Assembly: GCA_018062515.1 (NCBI GenBank)
Contig: JAGOSC010000009.1
Coordinates: 1 to 54,923 of the forward strand
From: Candidatus Omnitrophota bacterium
GTDB taxonomy: Bacteria > Omnitrophota > Gorgyraeia > Zapsychrales > Zapsychraceae
Direction: 5' to 3'
DNA: 54,923 nt
How positions within the stretch are numbered: position 1 is the stretch's first letter; the number at the start of each line of letters is the position of its first letter. Under the pieces are notes generated by a model. It ran no database searches. It had not been told where the DNA came from and worked only from the letters and a program-made list of their open reading frames with translations. The position numbers and the translations under genes are program-made. Positions 15,861-23,351 of this stretch are shown piece after piece.

Positions 15861-17198
15861 ATGAGAAAACTCATTTTAGCGTCGGGATCCGCCCAACGGA
15901 AAAATTTATTAAAGCTCACCGGGTATCCTTTTCTCGTCAAAAGAAGTACAGTTGAAGAAATCACCCAAATAACCACGAGTTGTGCGGCCTTGGTCCAGCA
16001 TAATGCGCTGATCAAAGCCCGCGATGTTGCTTCCAAATTAAAACATGGAGTTGTTATCGGTGCGGATACGGTTGTTTACATCGGCAATAAAAAATTAGTT
16101 TTGAAACCGAAAGATCTGAAAGAGGCCAGAAGGATTTTAAAGATTCTTATGAGCGCTCCGCATTGGGTTTACACCGGAGTAGCGCTCATTGACGTCGATC
16201 ATCAAAAAGAAATTTTAGCTTATGAAAAGACAAAAGTGTACATGAGTCCGTTAAGGGATAAAGAAATAGATGTTTATCATCGACGGGTACATCCCTTAGA
16301 TAAGGCCGGCGGATTTGACATTGAGGGCTTAGGAAGTATTTTTATTCACCGCATTGAAGGCTGCTATACGAATGTTATCGGCCTGCCGATGGCGAAATTA
16401 AGAATGATGTTAAAGAAAACCGGTATTAGTCTTCTCGGTTTATTGATGGTGATTAGTACGTATGGCTGCACGACGGAATACAATGTCGCGACGAAGAAAC
16501 AGGAATATTATATTTTCTCGACGGAAAAAGAAGTTAAGATCGGCGAAGGGGTCGCGCATCAATTTAATGAAAAATTTAAAATGGATGAAGGTGTTGAGGA
16601 AAACGCGCGCGTTGAGGAAATTCTCAATAAACTCGTCGCTGTTTGTGACCGTCAGGATGTTGTATATTTTATTAAAATCATTGATGAAGAAGACATTAAT
16701 GCGACGGCTTTACCGGGAGGTTATATTTACGTATTTAAAGGTGTCTTGGACCACGCGAAAAACGATGATCAGCTCGCCGGCGTTATTGCTCATGAAATCG
16801 GACATATAACCGCGAAGCACGGATTAAAACATTTGCAGGCTTCTTATGGAGGGCTTGTACTTCAATTAGCCAGCATGAGATCCAAAAGTAATCTCGGTCC
16901 CGGAGTTAATTTGGCGTTAACGTCCCTTTTTTTTGAATATTCTCAGAAAGATGAACTGGAGGCGGATGAACTTGGCGTTAAATATATGGAAAAAGCCGGC
17001 TATGATCCTCGAGAAATGATTAATTTCCTGGAAACTATACGCAAAGAAGATGAAAAAAAACCGCTGCGTGAATTTTCCTATTTTAAATCACATCCGCACA
17101 TTCCTGAGCGTATCGCTAATATAAATCGGATCGTCAACGGAGGAATGGAATTCCGTGATTACATCCGTTTGATTGATCGTGTCGATGAACAAAAATAG
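15861..17198 (+). CDS. Single ORF: Maf-type nucleotide pyrophosphatase followed in frame by an M48 metallopeptidase lipoprotein
   Basis: 445 codons without a stop. Residues 1–187 are a complete Maf/YhdE protein: KLILASGSAQRK, VIGADTVV with the catalytic Asp, HRRVHPLDKAGGFDIEG, and the usual C-terminal GLPMAKL block. Maf enzymes hydrolyse dTTP/UTP or modified nucleotides in the cytoplasm. With no stop codon, the frame continues into a lipoprotein signal (from Met182, lipobox Cys203) and an M48 zinc peptidase with HEIGH at 311–315 and the third ligand in ELEADE near 367. A cytoplasmic enzyme fused ahead of a signal peptide is unlikely to be exported, so internal initiation near 16404 probably makes a separate peptidase. 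Confidence 0.85.
   Translation: MRKLILASGSAQRKNLLKLTGYPFLVKRSTVEEITQITTSCAALVQHNALIKARDVASKLKHGVVIGADTVVYIGNKKLVLKPKDLKEARRILKILMSAPHWVYTGVALIDVDHQKEILAYEKTKVYMSPLRDKEIDVYHRRVHPLDKAGGFDIEGLGSIFIHRIEGCYTNVIGLPMAKLRMMLKKTGISLLGLLMVISTYGCTTEYNVATKKQEYYIFSTEKEVKIGEGVAHQFNEKFKMDEGVEENARVEEILNKLVAVCDRQDVVYFIKIIDEEDINATALPGGYIYVFKGVLDHAKNDDQLAGVIAHEIGHITAKHGLKHLQASYGGLVLQLASMRSKSNLGPGVNLALTSLFFEYSQKDELEADELGVKYMEKAGYDPREMINFLETIRKEDEKKPLREFSYFKSHPHIPERIANINRIVNGGMEFRDYIRLIDRVDEQK
16404..17198 (+). other. Probable separate M48 peptidase lipoprotein made by internal initiation
   Basis: Two consecutive ATGs (16404, 16407) within the end of the Maf domain begin MMLKKTGISLLGLLMVISTY followed by GC, a good type II signal peptide with lipobox Cys. 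The mature protein carries HEIGH and EADE zinc ligands and the C-terminal HPHIPERI motif of BepA/YfgC-like M48 peptidases, which act in periplasmic protein quality control. No strong ribosome site precedes the ATGs, so coupling to Maf translation would be needed. Confidence 0.6.
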
Positions 17199-17637
17199 TT
17201 TAATCTTATTTATTATTTGGATTTTTATTTCAGGCTGCGCTGCCGCGAATATTTCAGCTGACCAAGTTTGTTTTGATAAAACATGTTTTTTGGTGCAAAC
17301 AGCCTCGACGTCAGAACAAAGGCAGGTGGGCCTTATGTTCCGGAAACAGATGGATCCGGACAAAGGTATGCTTTTTATTTTTGAGGAAGCTCGGGTATAT
17401 CCGTTCTGGATGAAGAATACAAAAATACCTCTGGATATTATCTGGCTAGATGATCGACGACAAATTGTGCACATTGAGAAAAATGTTCAGCCTTGTCAAC
17501 ACGATCCCTGTCCTAATTATGGTCCCATGACGAGTGCCATGTATGTTCTTGAAGTGAATGCCGGCTTAACCGATGAGAAGAATATTCAGGTCGGCCACGT
17601 CGCTCGATTTAATCTTAATTCGGATCAAATAAAATGA
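17185..17637 (+). CDS. DUF192 family lipoprotein
   Basis: 150 residues from ATG 17185. The N-terminus MNKNSLILFIIWIFISGC is a lipoprotein signal with lipobox ISGC. The rest is a DUF192 domain: RQVGLMFRKQMDPDKGMLFI, then FWMKNTKIPLDIIWLD, and a YVLEVNAG segment near the end. The DUF192 fold is a compact beta barrel of unsettled function. Start 17185 is preferred to the TTG at 17173 because the signal then begins with Met-Asn-Lys. It overlaps the M48 ORF by 14 nt and the following kinase gene by 4 nt. Confidence 0.88.
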   Translation: MNKNSLILFIIWIFISGCAAANISADQVCFDKTCFLVQTASTSEQRQVGLMFRKQMDPDKGMLFIFEEARVYPFWMKNTKIPLDIIWLDDRRQIVHIEKNVQPCQHDPCPNYGPMTSAMYVLEVNAGLTDEKNIQVGHVARFNLNSDQIK

Positions 17638-19277
17638 GAATATCTCATCGCATAACTTTGTTGGTAATTTTTTTGATCATTGGGATGATTGTCAACACGT
17701 TTACCGGATTAAAACAGATGAAGAAAGTCGGAAATGAATTCCGCCAAGTTGCGCAGGGTGATATAGCCTTGTCGGAGATTATGACGGAGATTTCTCATCA
17801 TCAACTCGAGAAGGGTATTTTGTTTGAAAGACTGCAACGCGTCGCCGAGGAAATCGCTTTTGAGAACGTAGCTGAATCGCGAAAAATGTATTTGAATGAT
17901 TATATTGACGTAACCAAGAATGGTTTTGATCATTTGTCCGGTAAGATCGCGGACAAAATTATAATAGGAAGAAAACTTTTAGATCATTTGTTAATGATGG
18001 ATTTCTCAGACAGTAAGCGGGATGAGTTAAATAAAGTAAAGGGTAATTTAAAGTTGATTGAAACAGCGCACATCAATTATGACCAATCAGTCAACGCTCT
18101 CATTCAACTCATTAAGTCCCAGAAATTACAAATTTCGTTTGAAGATATCACTAATTTAAGACGAGAAGAAGGCCGTTTATCTCAGGCCATTGGCAATTTA
18201 TTAGCCCAGGTTCAGGCATTTACTCGTCATTCCGTTTCTAAGGCTCAAGAAGCCGAGGATGTGGCGGCTGAGATATTAATGTATACCTTGTTTTTTACGA
18301 TATTGATAGCAATGGTTGTCGCAATTTTTTTAATTATTAGTATTTCGAGTCCGCTTCGAAATTTAGTCAACGCCGCAGGTGAGATCGGAAAAGGCAATCT
18401 TAAAGTTCATGTAGAACCGTCGAGTAATATTGAAATTAATGAATTGTCCAAGGCATTTAACATCATGACAAAAGAGTTATCAAAAGCTAAACAAGAACTG
18501 GAAGAAAAAAATCAGGCCCTTGCTCAAAATCTTACTTTAGTTGAACAGCAGAAAATAGATTTAGAAAAGGTGAACACGGAATTGGATAATTTTGTCGGAA
18601 CCGTGAGTCATGATATCCGTTCACCTTTAACGGGAATCAGCGGATATAGCACAATCTTAGAAAATCAGTATGCCAATCAAATGGACGAACGGGCTCAGCG
18701 TTGCATCGTTGGCATTGCAAAAGGGACTCAGCGAGTTAATGACATGATCGTCGACCTTTTGGAATTAACCAAAATCACCAGGGTGCGAAATCCATATGAA
18801 ATGGTTAAGATGGATAATTTAGTGGATTCCATCATTGACCGGCTCGAATTCAAGATTAATGAACATAAAGTTAATATCAAGATTCAAGATCATCTTCCAA
18901 CAGTCTTTTGTGACCGAATCAAAATGGGTGAAGTATTTCACAACTTGATTACAAACGCCATAAAGTTCACGTCGAAATTAGAAATTCAGCCGGTGATTGA
19001 AATCGGTTACCAGGAAAAAAATGATTTTTACGAATTTTTTGTTAAAGACAATGGCATAGGAATTGCGAAGGAAGATCAAGAACTCGTTTTCGGTATTTTT
19101 AAACGATTGGAAAACGCTAAGGATTATGAAGGAACCGGCGCGGGTTTGAGTATCGTTAAAACAATAATAGAGGAACATAAGGGGCATATATGGATTGATT
19201 CCGTTTTAGGGCAATATACTTCTTTTTATTTCACTATTTCAAAAGATTTGACAAATGAATCAGATTTGTCATCTTAA
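17634..19277 (+). CDS. Membrane-bound sensor histidine kinase
   Basis: 547 residues. Membrane segment 1 (about residues 6–24) and segment 2 (about 215–237) flank a helical extracytoplasmic sensor region, probably a four-helix bundle. A HAMP domain follows (SSPLRNLVNAAGEIGKGNL), then a coiled coil. The HisKA domain holds the phospho-acceptor His326 in VSHDIRSPLTG, and the ATPase domain has NLITNAIKFTS, DNGIGI and GTGAGLSIVKTIIEEHKG. There is no response regulator gene beside it, so its partner is unknown. It begins inside the stop of the DUF192 gene (ATGA). Confidence 0.93.
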   Translation: MRISHRITLLVIFLIIGMIVNTFTGLKQMKKVGNEFRQVAQGDIALSEIMTEISHHQLEKGILFERLQRVAEEIAFENVAESRKMYLNDYIDVTKNGFDHLSGKIADKIIIGRKLLDHLLMMDFSDSKRDELNKVKGNLKLIETAHINYDQSVNALIQLIKSQKLQISFEDITNLRREEGRLSQAIGNLLAQVQAFTRHSVSKAQEAEDVAAEILMYTLFFTILIAMVVAIFLIISISSPLRNLVNAAGEIGKGNLKVHVEPSSNIEINELSKAFNIMTKELSKAKQELEEKNQALAQNLTLVEQQKIDLEKVNTELDNFVGTVSHDIRSPLTGISGYSTILENQYANQMDERAQRCIVGIAKGTQRVNDMIVDLLELTKITRVRNPYEMVKMDNLVDSIIDRLEFKINEHKVNIKIQDHLPTVFCDRIKMGEVFHNLITNAIKFTSKLEIQPVIEIGYQEKNDFYEFFVKDNGIGIAKEDQELVFGIFKRLENAKDYEGTGAGLSIVKTIIEEHKGHIWIDSVLGQYTSFYFTISKDLTNESDLSS

Positions 19278-19350
19278 ATTTTTATGCACCTATAATCCCT
19301 ACCCCAAGTAAGTTATTCCAAATCAATAGTTTACGTCGATATAATAATTT

Positions 19351-19379
19351 GAAACTTTTAAATGTGCGTTACTGTCTAA
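19351..19379 (+). promoter_or_regulatory. ECF-sigma-type promoter A
   Basis: GAAACTT (19351–19357) and GTCTAA (19374–19379) are separated by 16 nt. This AAC/GTC architecture is typical of ECF sigma factors, and the same elements recur at 21203–21231 and 23279–23306. It lies 35 nt before the Gly/His-rich secreted protein gene and could also drive the ECF sigma and anti-sigma genes beyond it, giving positive autoregulation. Confidence 0.65.
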
Positions 19380-19414
19380 ACGGTTGTAGCAATTAACCAC
19401 AAAGGAGCAGTTAC

Positions 19415-20044
19415 ATGAAGACAAAAAATATTTTACCTCAATTTTTAATCTCAATGATCGCATTAGGAATCTTCTTATACATTCCAAAAGCAGCTCAGGC
19501 AGCTTACGGAGTTTCGGTCAGTTACTCGGACGGATATAGTCGAGGTGATGGGCGACATGGCGGTGGTCATGGAGGTTGGCACGGCGGTGGACATGGCCGT
19601 CATTGGAACCATCATAATCACAACTGGATTGGTTTTAATTATTACAATCCAGGACCATATTATCCTTATTATCCAGGACGGGTTTACTCAATTCCCCGAG
19701 CTGCTAAATTTGTATGGTATGGAGGTGAACGATATTATTATTATGGCGGGTTATATTATCAGCCTAGCCCAGATGGAGCATATTATACGATCGTCGACGA
19801 TCCGTATCAAAGACCACAAGTAACGAACACAACTATTAATAATATTTACCAAGGAAGTAGTCAGGCAGCCAACGATACCACGGCGGCGGATGGTTCGGAA
19901 TTTGATGTTAATTTCCCTAATAGCAAAGGAGAAATGGTTACCGTTAAAATTAAAAAATCCGGGAACGGTTATGTTGGACCACAAGGAGAGTTTTATCCTG
20001 AATTCCCCAAAGTCGCTCAATTAAAAGAAATGTACACAAAATGA
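19415..20044 (+). CDS. Secreted Gly/His/Tyr-rich protein (DUF6515-like)
   Basis: 209 residues. The signal peptide ends in KAAQA. A Gly/His-rich block follows (repeats of GGHGG and HHNHN at about residues 45–70), then a Tyr/Pro-rich stretch (YYPYYPG) and YYYYGGLYYQPSPDGAYYTI, a pattern typical of DUF6515-like envelope proteins. The C-terminal part (SEFDVNFPNSKGEMVTVKIK) is a small beta-rich domain. The His-rich block could bind metal ions, but this is inferred from composition only. The ECF-type promoter upstream and the sigma gene downstream suggest a stress-response role. Confidence 0.75.
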   Translation: MKTKNILPQFLISMIALGIFLYIPKAAQAAYGVSVSYSDGYSRGDGRHGGGHGGWHGGGHGRHWNHHNHNWIGFNYYNPGPYYPYYPGRVYSIPRAAKFVWYGGERYYYYGGLYYQPSPDGAYYTIVDDPYQRPQVTNTTINNIYQGSSQAANDTTAADGSEFDVNFPNSKGEMVTVKIKKSGNGYVGPQGEFYPEFPKVAQLKEMYTK

Positions 20045-20118
20045 TATTTAGGCTAAAAGAATGATAAAATTACACCATCAAATGTTGTGTGGAATTAAGC
20101 CATCAATTTGGAATATAT

Positions 20119-20673
20119 ATGAACGAATTATCGAACGATATACTGCACAAAGCCGCTCAGGGCGACATAGCGGCTTTCGAGCAAGTTTACAAAACCTACA
20201 GCCAGTTTGTGTACAATGTCGCTTACCGCATGGCGGGAAAAATAGAAGAAGCGGAAGAAATTACACAGGAAGTTTTCATTACGATTCATCAAAAGCTCGA
20301 GAAGTTTCGGTTTGAGTCGTCATTTAAGACATGGATTTACCGTATAACGGTTAATAGTTCAATTAACTATTTTAAGAAAATGAGAAAAAATAAAACCGTT
20401 CCATATGAAGATCAATATGAATATGAGCAGCCCGATCATCCGGTTTACAGTGATATGGATAAAGAAGCCAATCAATCATTGATCCAGAAATTTCTTGATT
20501 ATTTAAATCCGGATCAGAGGGCTTGTATAGTTTTAAGAAACATTGAAGGATTGAGCTATGAAGAAATGGCTCGTTCATTGAATATAAATATCAATACGGT
20601 AAGGACCCGGCTTAAACGGGCTCGGGAAAAATTATTAAGCATTAAAGATGAGGTTATGCAAAATGAATTGTGA
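20119..20673 (+). CDS. ECF-family RNA polymerase sigma factor
   Basis: 184 residues. Region 2 is visible as AFEQVYKTYSQFVYNVAYRM with AEEITQEVFITIHQKL, and region 4 as YLNPDQRACIVLRNIEGLSY followed by EEMARSLNININTVRTRLKR. Region 3 is missing, as in all ECF factors. Start ATG 20119 (MNELSND) is preferred to the upstream GTG at 20089. The stop overlaps the anti-sigma gene by 11 nt, giving coupled synthesis of the sigma factor and its inhibitor. Three matching ECF-type promoters nearby are its likely targets. Confidence 0.94.
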   Translation: MNELSNDILHKAAQGDIAAFEQVYKTYSQFVYNVAYRMAGKIEEAEEITQEVFITIHQKLEKFRFESSFKTWIYRITVNSSINYFKKMRKNKTVPYEDQYEYEQPDHPVYSDMDKEANQSLIQKFLDYLNPDQRACIVLRNIEGLSYEEMARSLNININTVRTRLKRAREKLLSIKDEVMQNEL

Positions 20674-21199
20674 GAGGATTCAAGAATTAATTCTAACGGA
20701 TTACGCCGATGGCCGATTGTCAGGAAGTTTGAAATCGCAGTTTGATTCACATTTGGTTGGTTGCGCTCATTGTCGAGAATTCGCGCAGGTTGTTAAAGAA
20801 AAGATATTACAACCATTCACACGGGCTGAACGATTATCACCTTCCGAAGCAGTATGGAATAAAATTAAAAGTGAAATAACAGCCGAAGAATCTGAAACAG
20901 TTAATCCATTTTTGAGGTTTGTTGGAAGTTTTCAAATCTTGCGACAGCCGGCGTTGGCTTTTTCAGTCATCCTATTAATGGTAACCATCGTGGGATTGAT
21001 GGTTAATCGCTCGCCGGATCAAACAAAAATATCTGCCTCGACGACCGTTCCGGTAACAATGGCTAAAATTGAACCCGACAATTCTGCGACGGAAGTTGAT
21101 AGTGAAGATTATTTAGCTTATATGGTCGATGAATTTGTGGGCAACTATACACCGAATAATGACGGATATGGAACAGCGATTGAAGAATATTTTCTTTAA
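20663..21199 (+). CDS. Zinc-finger (HC2-type) transmembrane anti-sigma factor
   Basis: 178 residues from ATG 20663. The N-terminal anti-sigma domain carries CERIQELILTDYADGRLS and the zinc-binding H-x3-C-x2-C in SHLVGCAHCREF. One membrane segment (FSVILLMVTIVGLMV, about residues 97–112) is followed by a short periplasmic tail of about 65 residues. Such proteins hold the ECF factor at the membrane until an envelope signal releases it. The overlap with the sigma gene confirms the pairing. Confidence 0.88.
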   Translation: MNCERIQELILTDYADGRLSGSLKSQFDSHLVGCAHCREFAQVVKEKILQPFTRAERLSPSEAVWNKIKSEITAEESETVNPFLRFVGSFQILRQPALAFSVILLMVTIVGLMVNRSPDQTKISASTTVPVTMAKIEPDNSATEVDSEDYLAYMVDEFVGNYTPNNDGYGTAIEEYFL

Positions 21200-21202
21200 G
21201 TT

Positions 21203-21231
21203 GAAACTTATTTAACCTTGCGTTCGTCTAA
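21203..21231 (+). promoter_or_regulatory. ECF-sigma-type promoter B
   Basis: GAAACTT (21203–21209), a 16-nt spacer and GTCTAA (21226–21231) repeat the architecture of promoter A; both also carry TGCGTT in the spacer. It lies between the anti-sigma gene and the Spy-like gene and would drive the latter. Confidence 0.65.
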
Positions 21232-21282
21232 GAAATGAACTTAAATTCAGAATAGATTAGAGATTAAAGAAGGAGATTAAAA

Positions 21283-21831
21283 ATGAGTCTTAAAAGAAAA
21301 CAATGTATGTGTCTGATGCTGATTGGAGCGATTTTTTTGACAGTTAGCCCAATGGTATTTGCGGAGAATACGGCGGATGGAAATGAAGATGTTAGTCAAG
21401 AAAGACATGAAAAGTTTAAGGCAAAAATGGAAGAACGAATTAATAAGATGCATGAAGAACTTGGATTGTCTGAAGAACAAAAGAAAGAGTTAAATAGCCA
21501 TCGTGAACAACAGTCCAAAGATCGTGAAGAATTTTTTAATCAAATGAGAGCTAAAAGAAAAGAACTCGCCCAGGAACTTCAGAAGCCGGAACTGAATATG
21601 GAACGCGTTAACGCCATTCATTCTGAAATCAAGGACATGATGAATAAAAAGGCAGATCAGAAATTGGCTCACATTCTTAATGTTAGAAAAGTTTTAACTC
21701 CGGAACAATTTTCCAAATTTATGGGCTTAATGGAAAAACATAAAAATCATTGGGGTAAAAAGGGAAAAGGAAATCGGGTGGATCACAACGAAAAGGGAAG
21801 TTCCGAAGGAGAATCAGACCACGTAGAATAA
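21283..21831 (+). CDS. Periplasmic Spy/CpxP/ZraP-like protein
   Basis: 182 residues. A signal peptide (ending VFA) is followed by a long, highly charged helical region. Two family-type motifs are visible: GLSEEQKKELNSHREQQ (an LTxxQ-like helix start) and VLTPEQFSKFMGLMEKHK near the end. Spy and CpxP are periplasmic chaperone-like proteins of envelope stress; ZraP and CnrX relatives respond to metals. Coupling to the ECF module through promoter B fits an envelope-stress output. A ribosome site GAAGGAG precedes the ATG and an intrinsic terminator follows. Confidence 0.8.
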   Translation: MSLKRKQCMCLMLIGAIFLTVSPMVFAENTADGNEDVSQERHEKFKAKMEERINKMHEELGLSEEQKKELNSHREQQSKDREEFFNQMRAKRKELAQELQKPELNMERVNAIHSEIKDMMNKKADQKLAHILNVRKVLTPEQFSKFMGLMEKHKNHWGKKGKGNRVDHNEKGSSEGESDHVE

Positions 21832-21852
21832 GAAAAATTTAATCATTATAAG

Positions 21853-21887
21853 AGGGATAGATCGATAAAGATCTATCCCTTTTTTTT
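21853..21887 (+). terminator. Intrinsic terminator of the ECF module
   Basis: A perfect 10-bp stem, AGGGATAGAT/ATCTATCCCT, with an 8-nt loop followed by a run of T residues, 21 nt after the stop of the Spy-like gene. Confidence 0.92.
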
Positions 21888-21957
21888 ATTCAACAGGGCG
21901 GTAAATTAAAACATTCATAATTTTGAGAATATGAATTTATTGTTAGAATAAATTAAT

Positions 21958-22452
21958 ATGGAAAACAATTTAAGTCCGATTGAAATATTTTATAAAATGC
22001 GTAATATGGCGCTTAACCTCGATCCGGAAGATATTGGAGCCCATTCTAAAAAGGAATTAAAAGAGGTTTATGGTGTTCTCATGGAAATCGGGCATCCGGA
22101 TGGAGCTATTACGTTGATTATATTGGCCGACGGGACAGTCAGTCTTTATTATGAAGTCGGTGGCGGTATCATTGGCGCTGGGCATGAGGAAAATGTCAAA
22201 CAAGCGAGTTTGAATTTCTTGATTAAAGTTGAACATTTCCTGCAGGAATTTAAAATTGCAACCGTTGGAATGCTTCCTACCAATGGGCATGTAACTTTTT
22301 ATGTATTGACATATAAACATGGAATTTTGACCGCCGATGTAAGCGAATCAGTTTTGGGTGAACGCAAACATGGTTTATCCGAGGTGTTTTATGCCGGCCA
22401 TAATGTTATTAGTGAATTGCGTAAAATAGAAGAATTCCGTCGGGCAAAATAA
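21958..22452 (+). CDS. Conserved-looking protein of unknown function
   Basis: 164 residues, no signal peptide or membrane segment. Alternating hydrophobic stretches (AITLIILADGTVSLYYEVGG, then HVTFYVLTYKHGILTADVSE) suggest an alpha/beta fold with central strands. The GGGIIGAG segment could be a loop but is not a recognisable nucleotide motif. I do not recognise a family. It sits alone between the ECF-module terminator and the radC promoter. Confidence 0.65.
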   Translation: MENNLSPIEIFYKMRNMALNLDPEDIGAHSKKELKEVYGVLMEIGHPDGAITLIILADGTVSLYYEVGGGIIGAGHEENVKQASLNFLIKVEHFLQEFKIATVGMLPTNGHVTFYVLTYKHGILTADVSESVLGERKHGLSEVFYAGHNVISELRKIEEFRRAK

Positions 22453-22477
22453 AGAAACGGGTATACAAAATTACTCA

Positions 22478-22506
22478 TTGAAGTTTTTATACGATTTTAG
22501 TAGAAT
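22478..22506 (+). promoter_or_regulatory. Putative radC promoter
   Basis: TTGAAG (22478–22483), a 17-nt spacer and TAGAAT (22501–22506), ending 52 nt before the radC ATG. No operator resembling the CCACAC palindrome is present. Confidence 0.5.
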
Positions 22507-22528
22507 CAGTTTTCACAAATCCTCCTCG

Positions 22529-22554
22529 ATTCCCTTTTTAATTTGAAAGGGAAT
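22529..22554 (+). promoter_or_regulatory. Hairpin covering the radC ribosome-binding site
   Basis: ATTCCCTTT (22529–22537) pairs perfectly with AAAGGGAAT (22546–22554) around the loop TTAATTTG. The 3' arm is the ribosome site of radC, 4 nt from its ATG, so the fold would limit initiation. A similar hairpin with loop TAAATTTG precedes the small ORF at 41889. Confidence 0.55.
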
Positions 22555-22558
22555 AGTG

Positions 22559-23260
22559 ATGTCCGAAAATAAATATCCATCCACTATCTGTCATTGGCCT
22601 CATGATGACCGCCCACGGGAAAAATTAGCTAAATATGGAGAACAGTCGTTAAGCAATTCAGAATTGTTGGCGATCCTCATCAGAACCGGGATAAAAGGAG
22701 AAAGTGCTGTCGATTTGGCTCGCAAAATCCTAAATCAGTTTAAAACCTTCCGTGATATGAGTGATGCTCATATTTCTCATTGGAAGGGCATCAAAGGTCT
22801 AGGTCCGGCCAAGATTTCTCAGATCAAAGCGGCACTAGAAATTGGTAGACGATTTAGAGAAGATGAGCAGAAAATTCAAACAGAAAGAATTAAATCGTCA
22901 GCCGATGTAGTCGCTATCCTTATGCCGAGCATGCGTGACCTTAAAAAGGAAATTTTCAAGACTATTCATTTGAACGCATCACATCAAATTATTAACATTA
23001 TTGATGAATCCAAGGGAACAGTTAATTATACAACGCCGATTATCCGCGAGATTTTTCAAAAAGCGTTGGAACATTTTTCAGTTTCGATTATTTGTGCGCA
23101 CAATCATCCGTCCGGTGATATTCAGCCCAGCCGAGAAGACCGTGATTTTACCCGTAAACTGACGGAGGCTGGACGTATTATGCAGATCAGCGTACTCGAT
23201 CATCTTATTATTGGGGATAATTGCTATTTCAGCTTTGCCGACAAAGGGGAAATGTCATAA
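22559..23260 (+). CDS. radC: RadC family JAB/MPN-domain protein
   Basis: 233 residues. The N-terminal part has the usual PREKLAKYGEQSLSNSELLA and a helix-hairpin-helix (IKGLGPAKISQIKAALEIG). The C-terminal JAB1/MPN domain has the zinc motif HNHPSGDIQPS and a downstream LDHLIIGD. Early reports of a DNA-repair role were withdrawn or are doubtful, and the true function remains unsettled. ATG 22559 is chosen over the GTG at 22556 because of spacing from AAAGGGAA. Confidence 0.93.
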   Translation: MSENKYPSTICHWPHDDRPREKLAKYGEQSLSNSELLAILIRTGIKGESAVDLARKILNQFKTFRDMSDAHISHWKGIKGLGPAKISQIKAALEIGRRFREDEQKIQTERIKSSADVVAILMPSMRDLKKEIFKTIHLNASHQIINIIDESKGTVNYTTPIIREIFQKALEHFSVSIICAHNHPSGDIQPSREDRDFTRKLTEAGRIMQISVLDHLIIGDNCYFSFADKGEMS

Positions 23261-23278
23261 TATTTTTATTAATATAAA

Positions 23279-23306
23279 GGAACTTTAAGAGTGTGATATT
23301 GTCTAA
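23279..23306 (+). promoter_or_regulatory. ECF-sigma-type promoter C
   Basis: GGAACTT (23279–23285), a 15-nt spacer and GTCTAA (23301–23306) match promoters A and B with one base less in the spacer. It would place the export operon tolC–hlyD–macB in the regulon of the ECF factor. The ATG at 23307 touches the -10 and would not be transcribed. Confidence 0.55.
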
Positions 23307-23351
23307 ATGCTTAGGAATGAAAAGTATACGTTAAAATTATCTGAGTTGACC

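Noticed and set aside
19248..19270. GACAAAT/ATTTGTC hairpin at the end of the histidine kinase gene as a terminator
   Set aside because: It lies before the stop codon and lacks a T-run.
23307..23351. ATG 23307 as tolC start
   Set aside because: It abuts the ECF -10 and would put 15 residues before a normal signal peptide.
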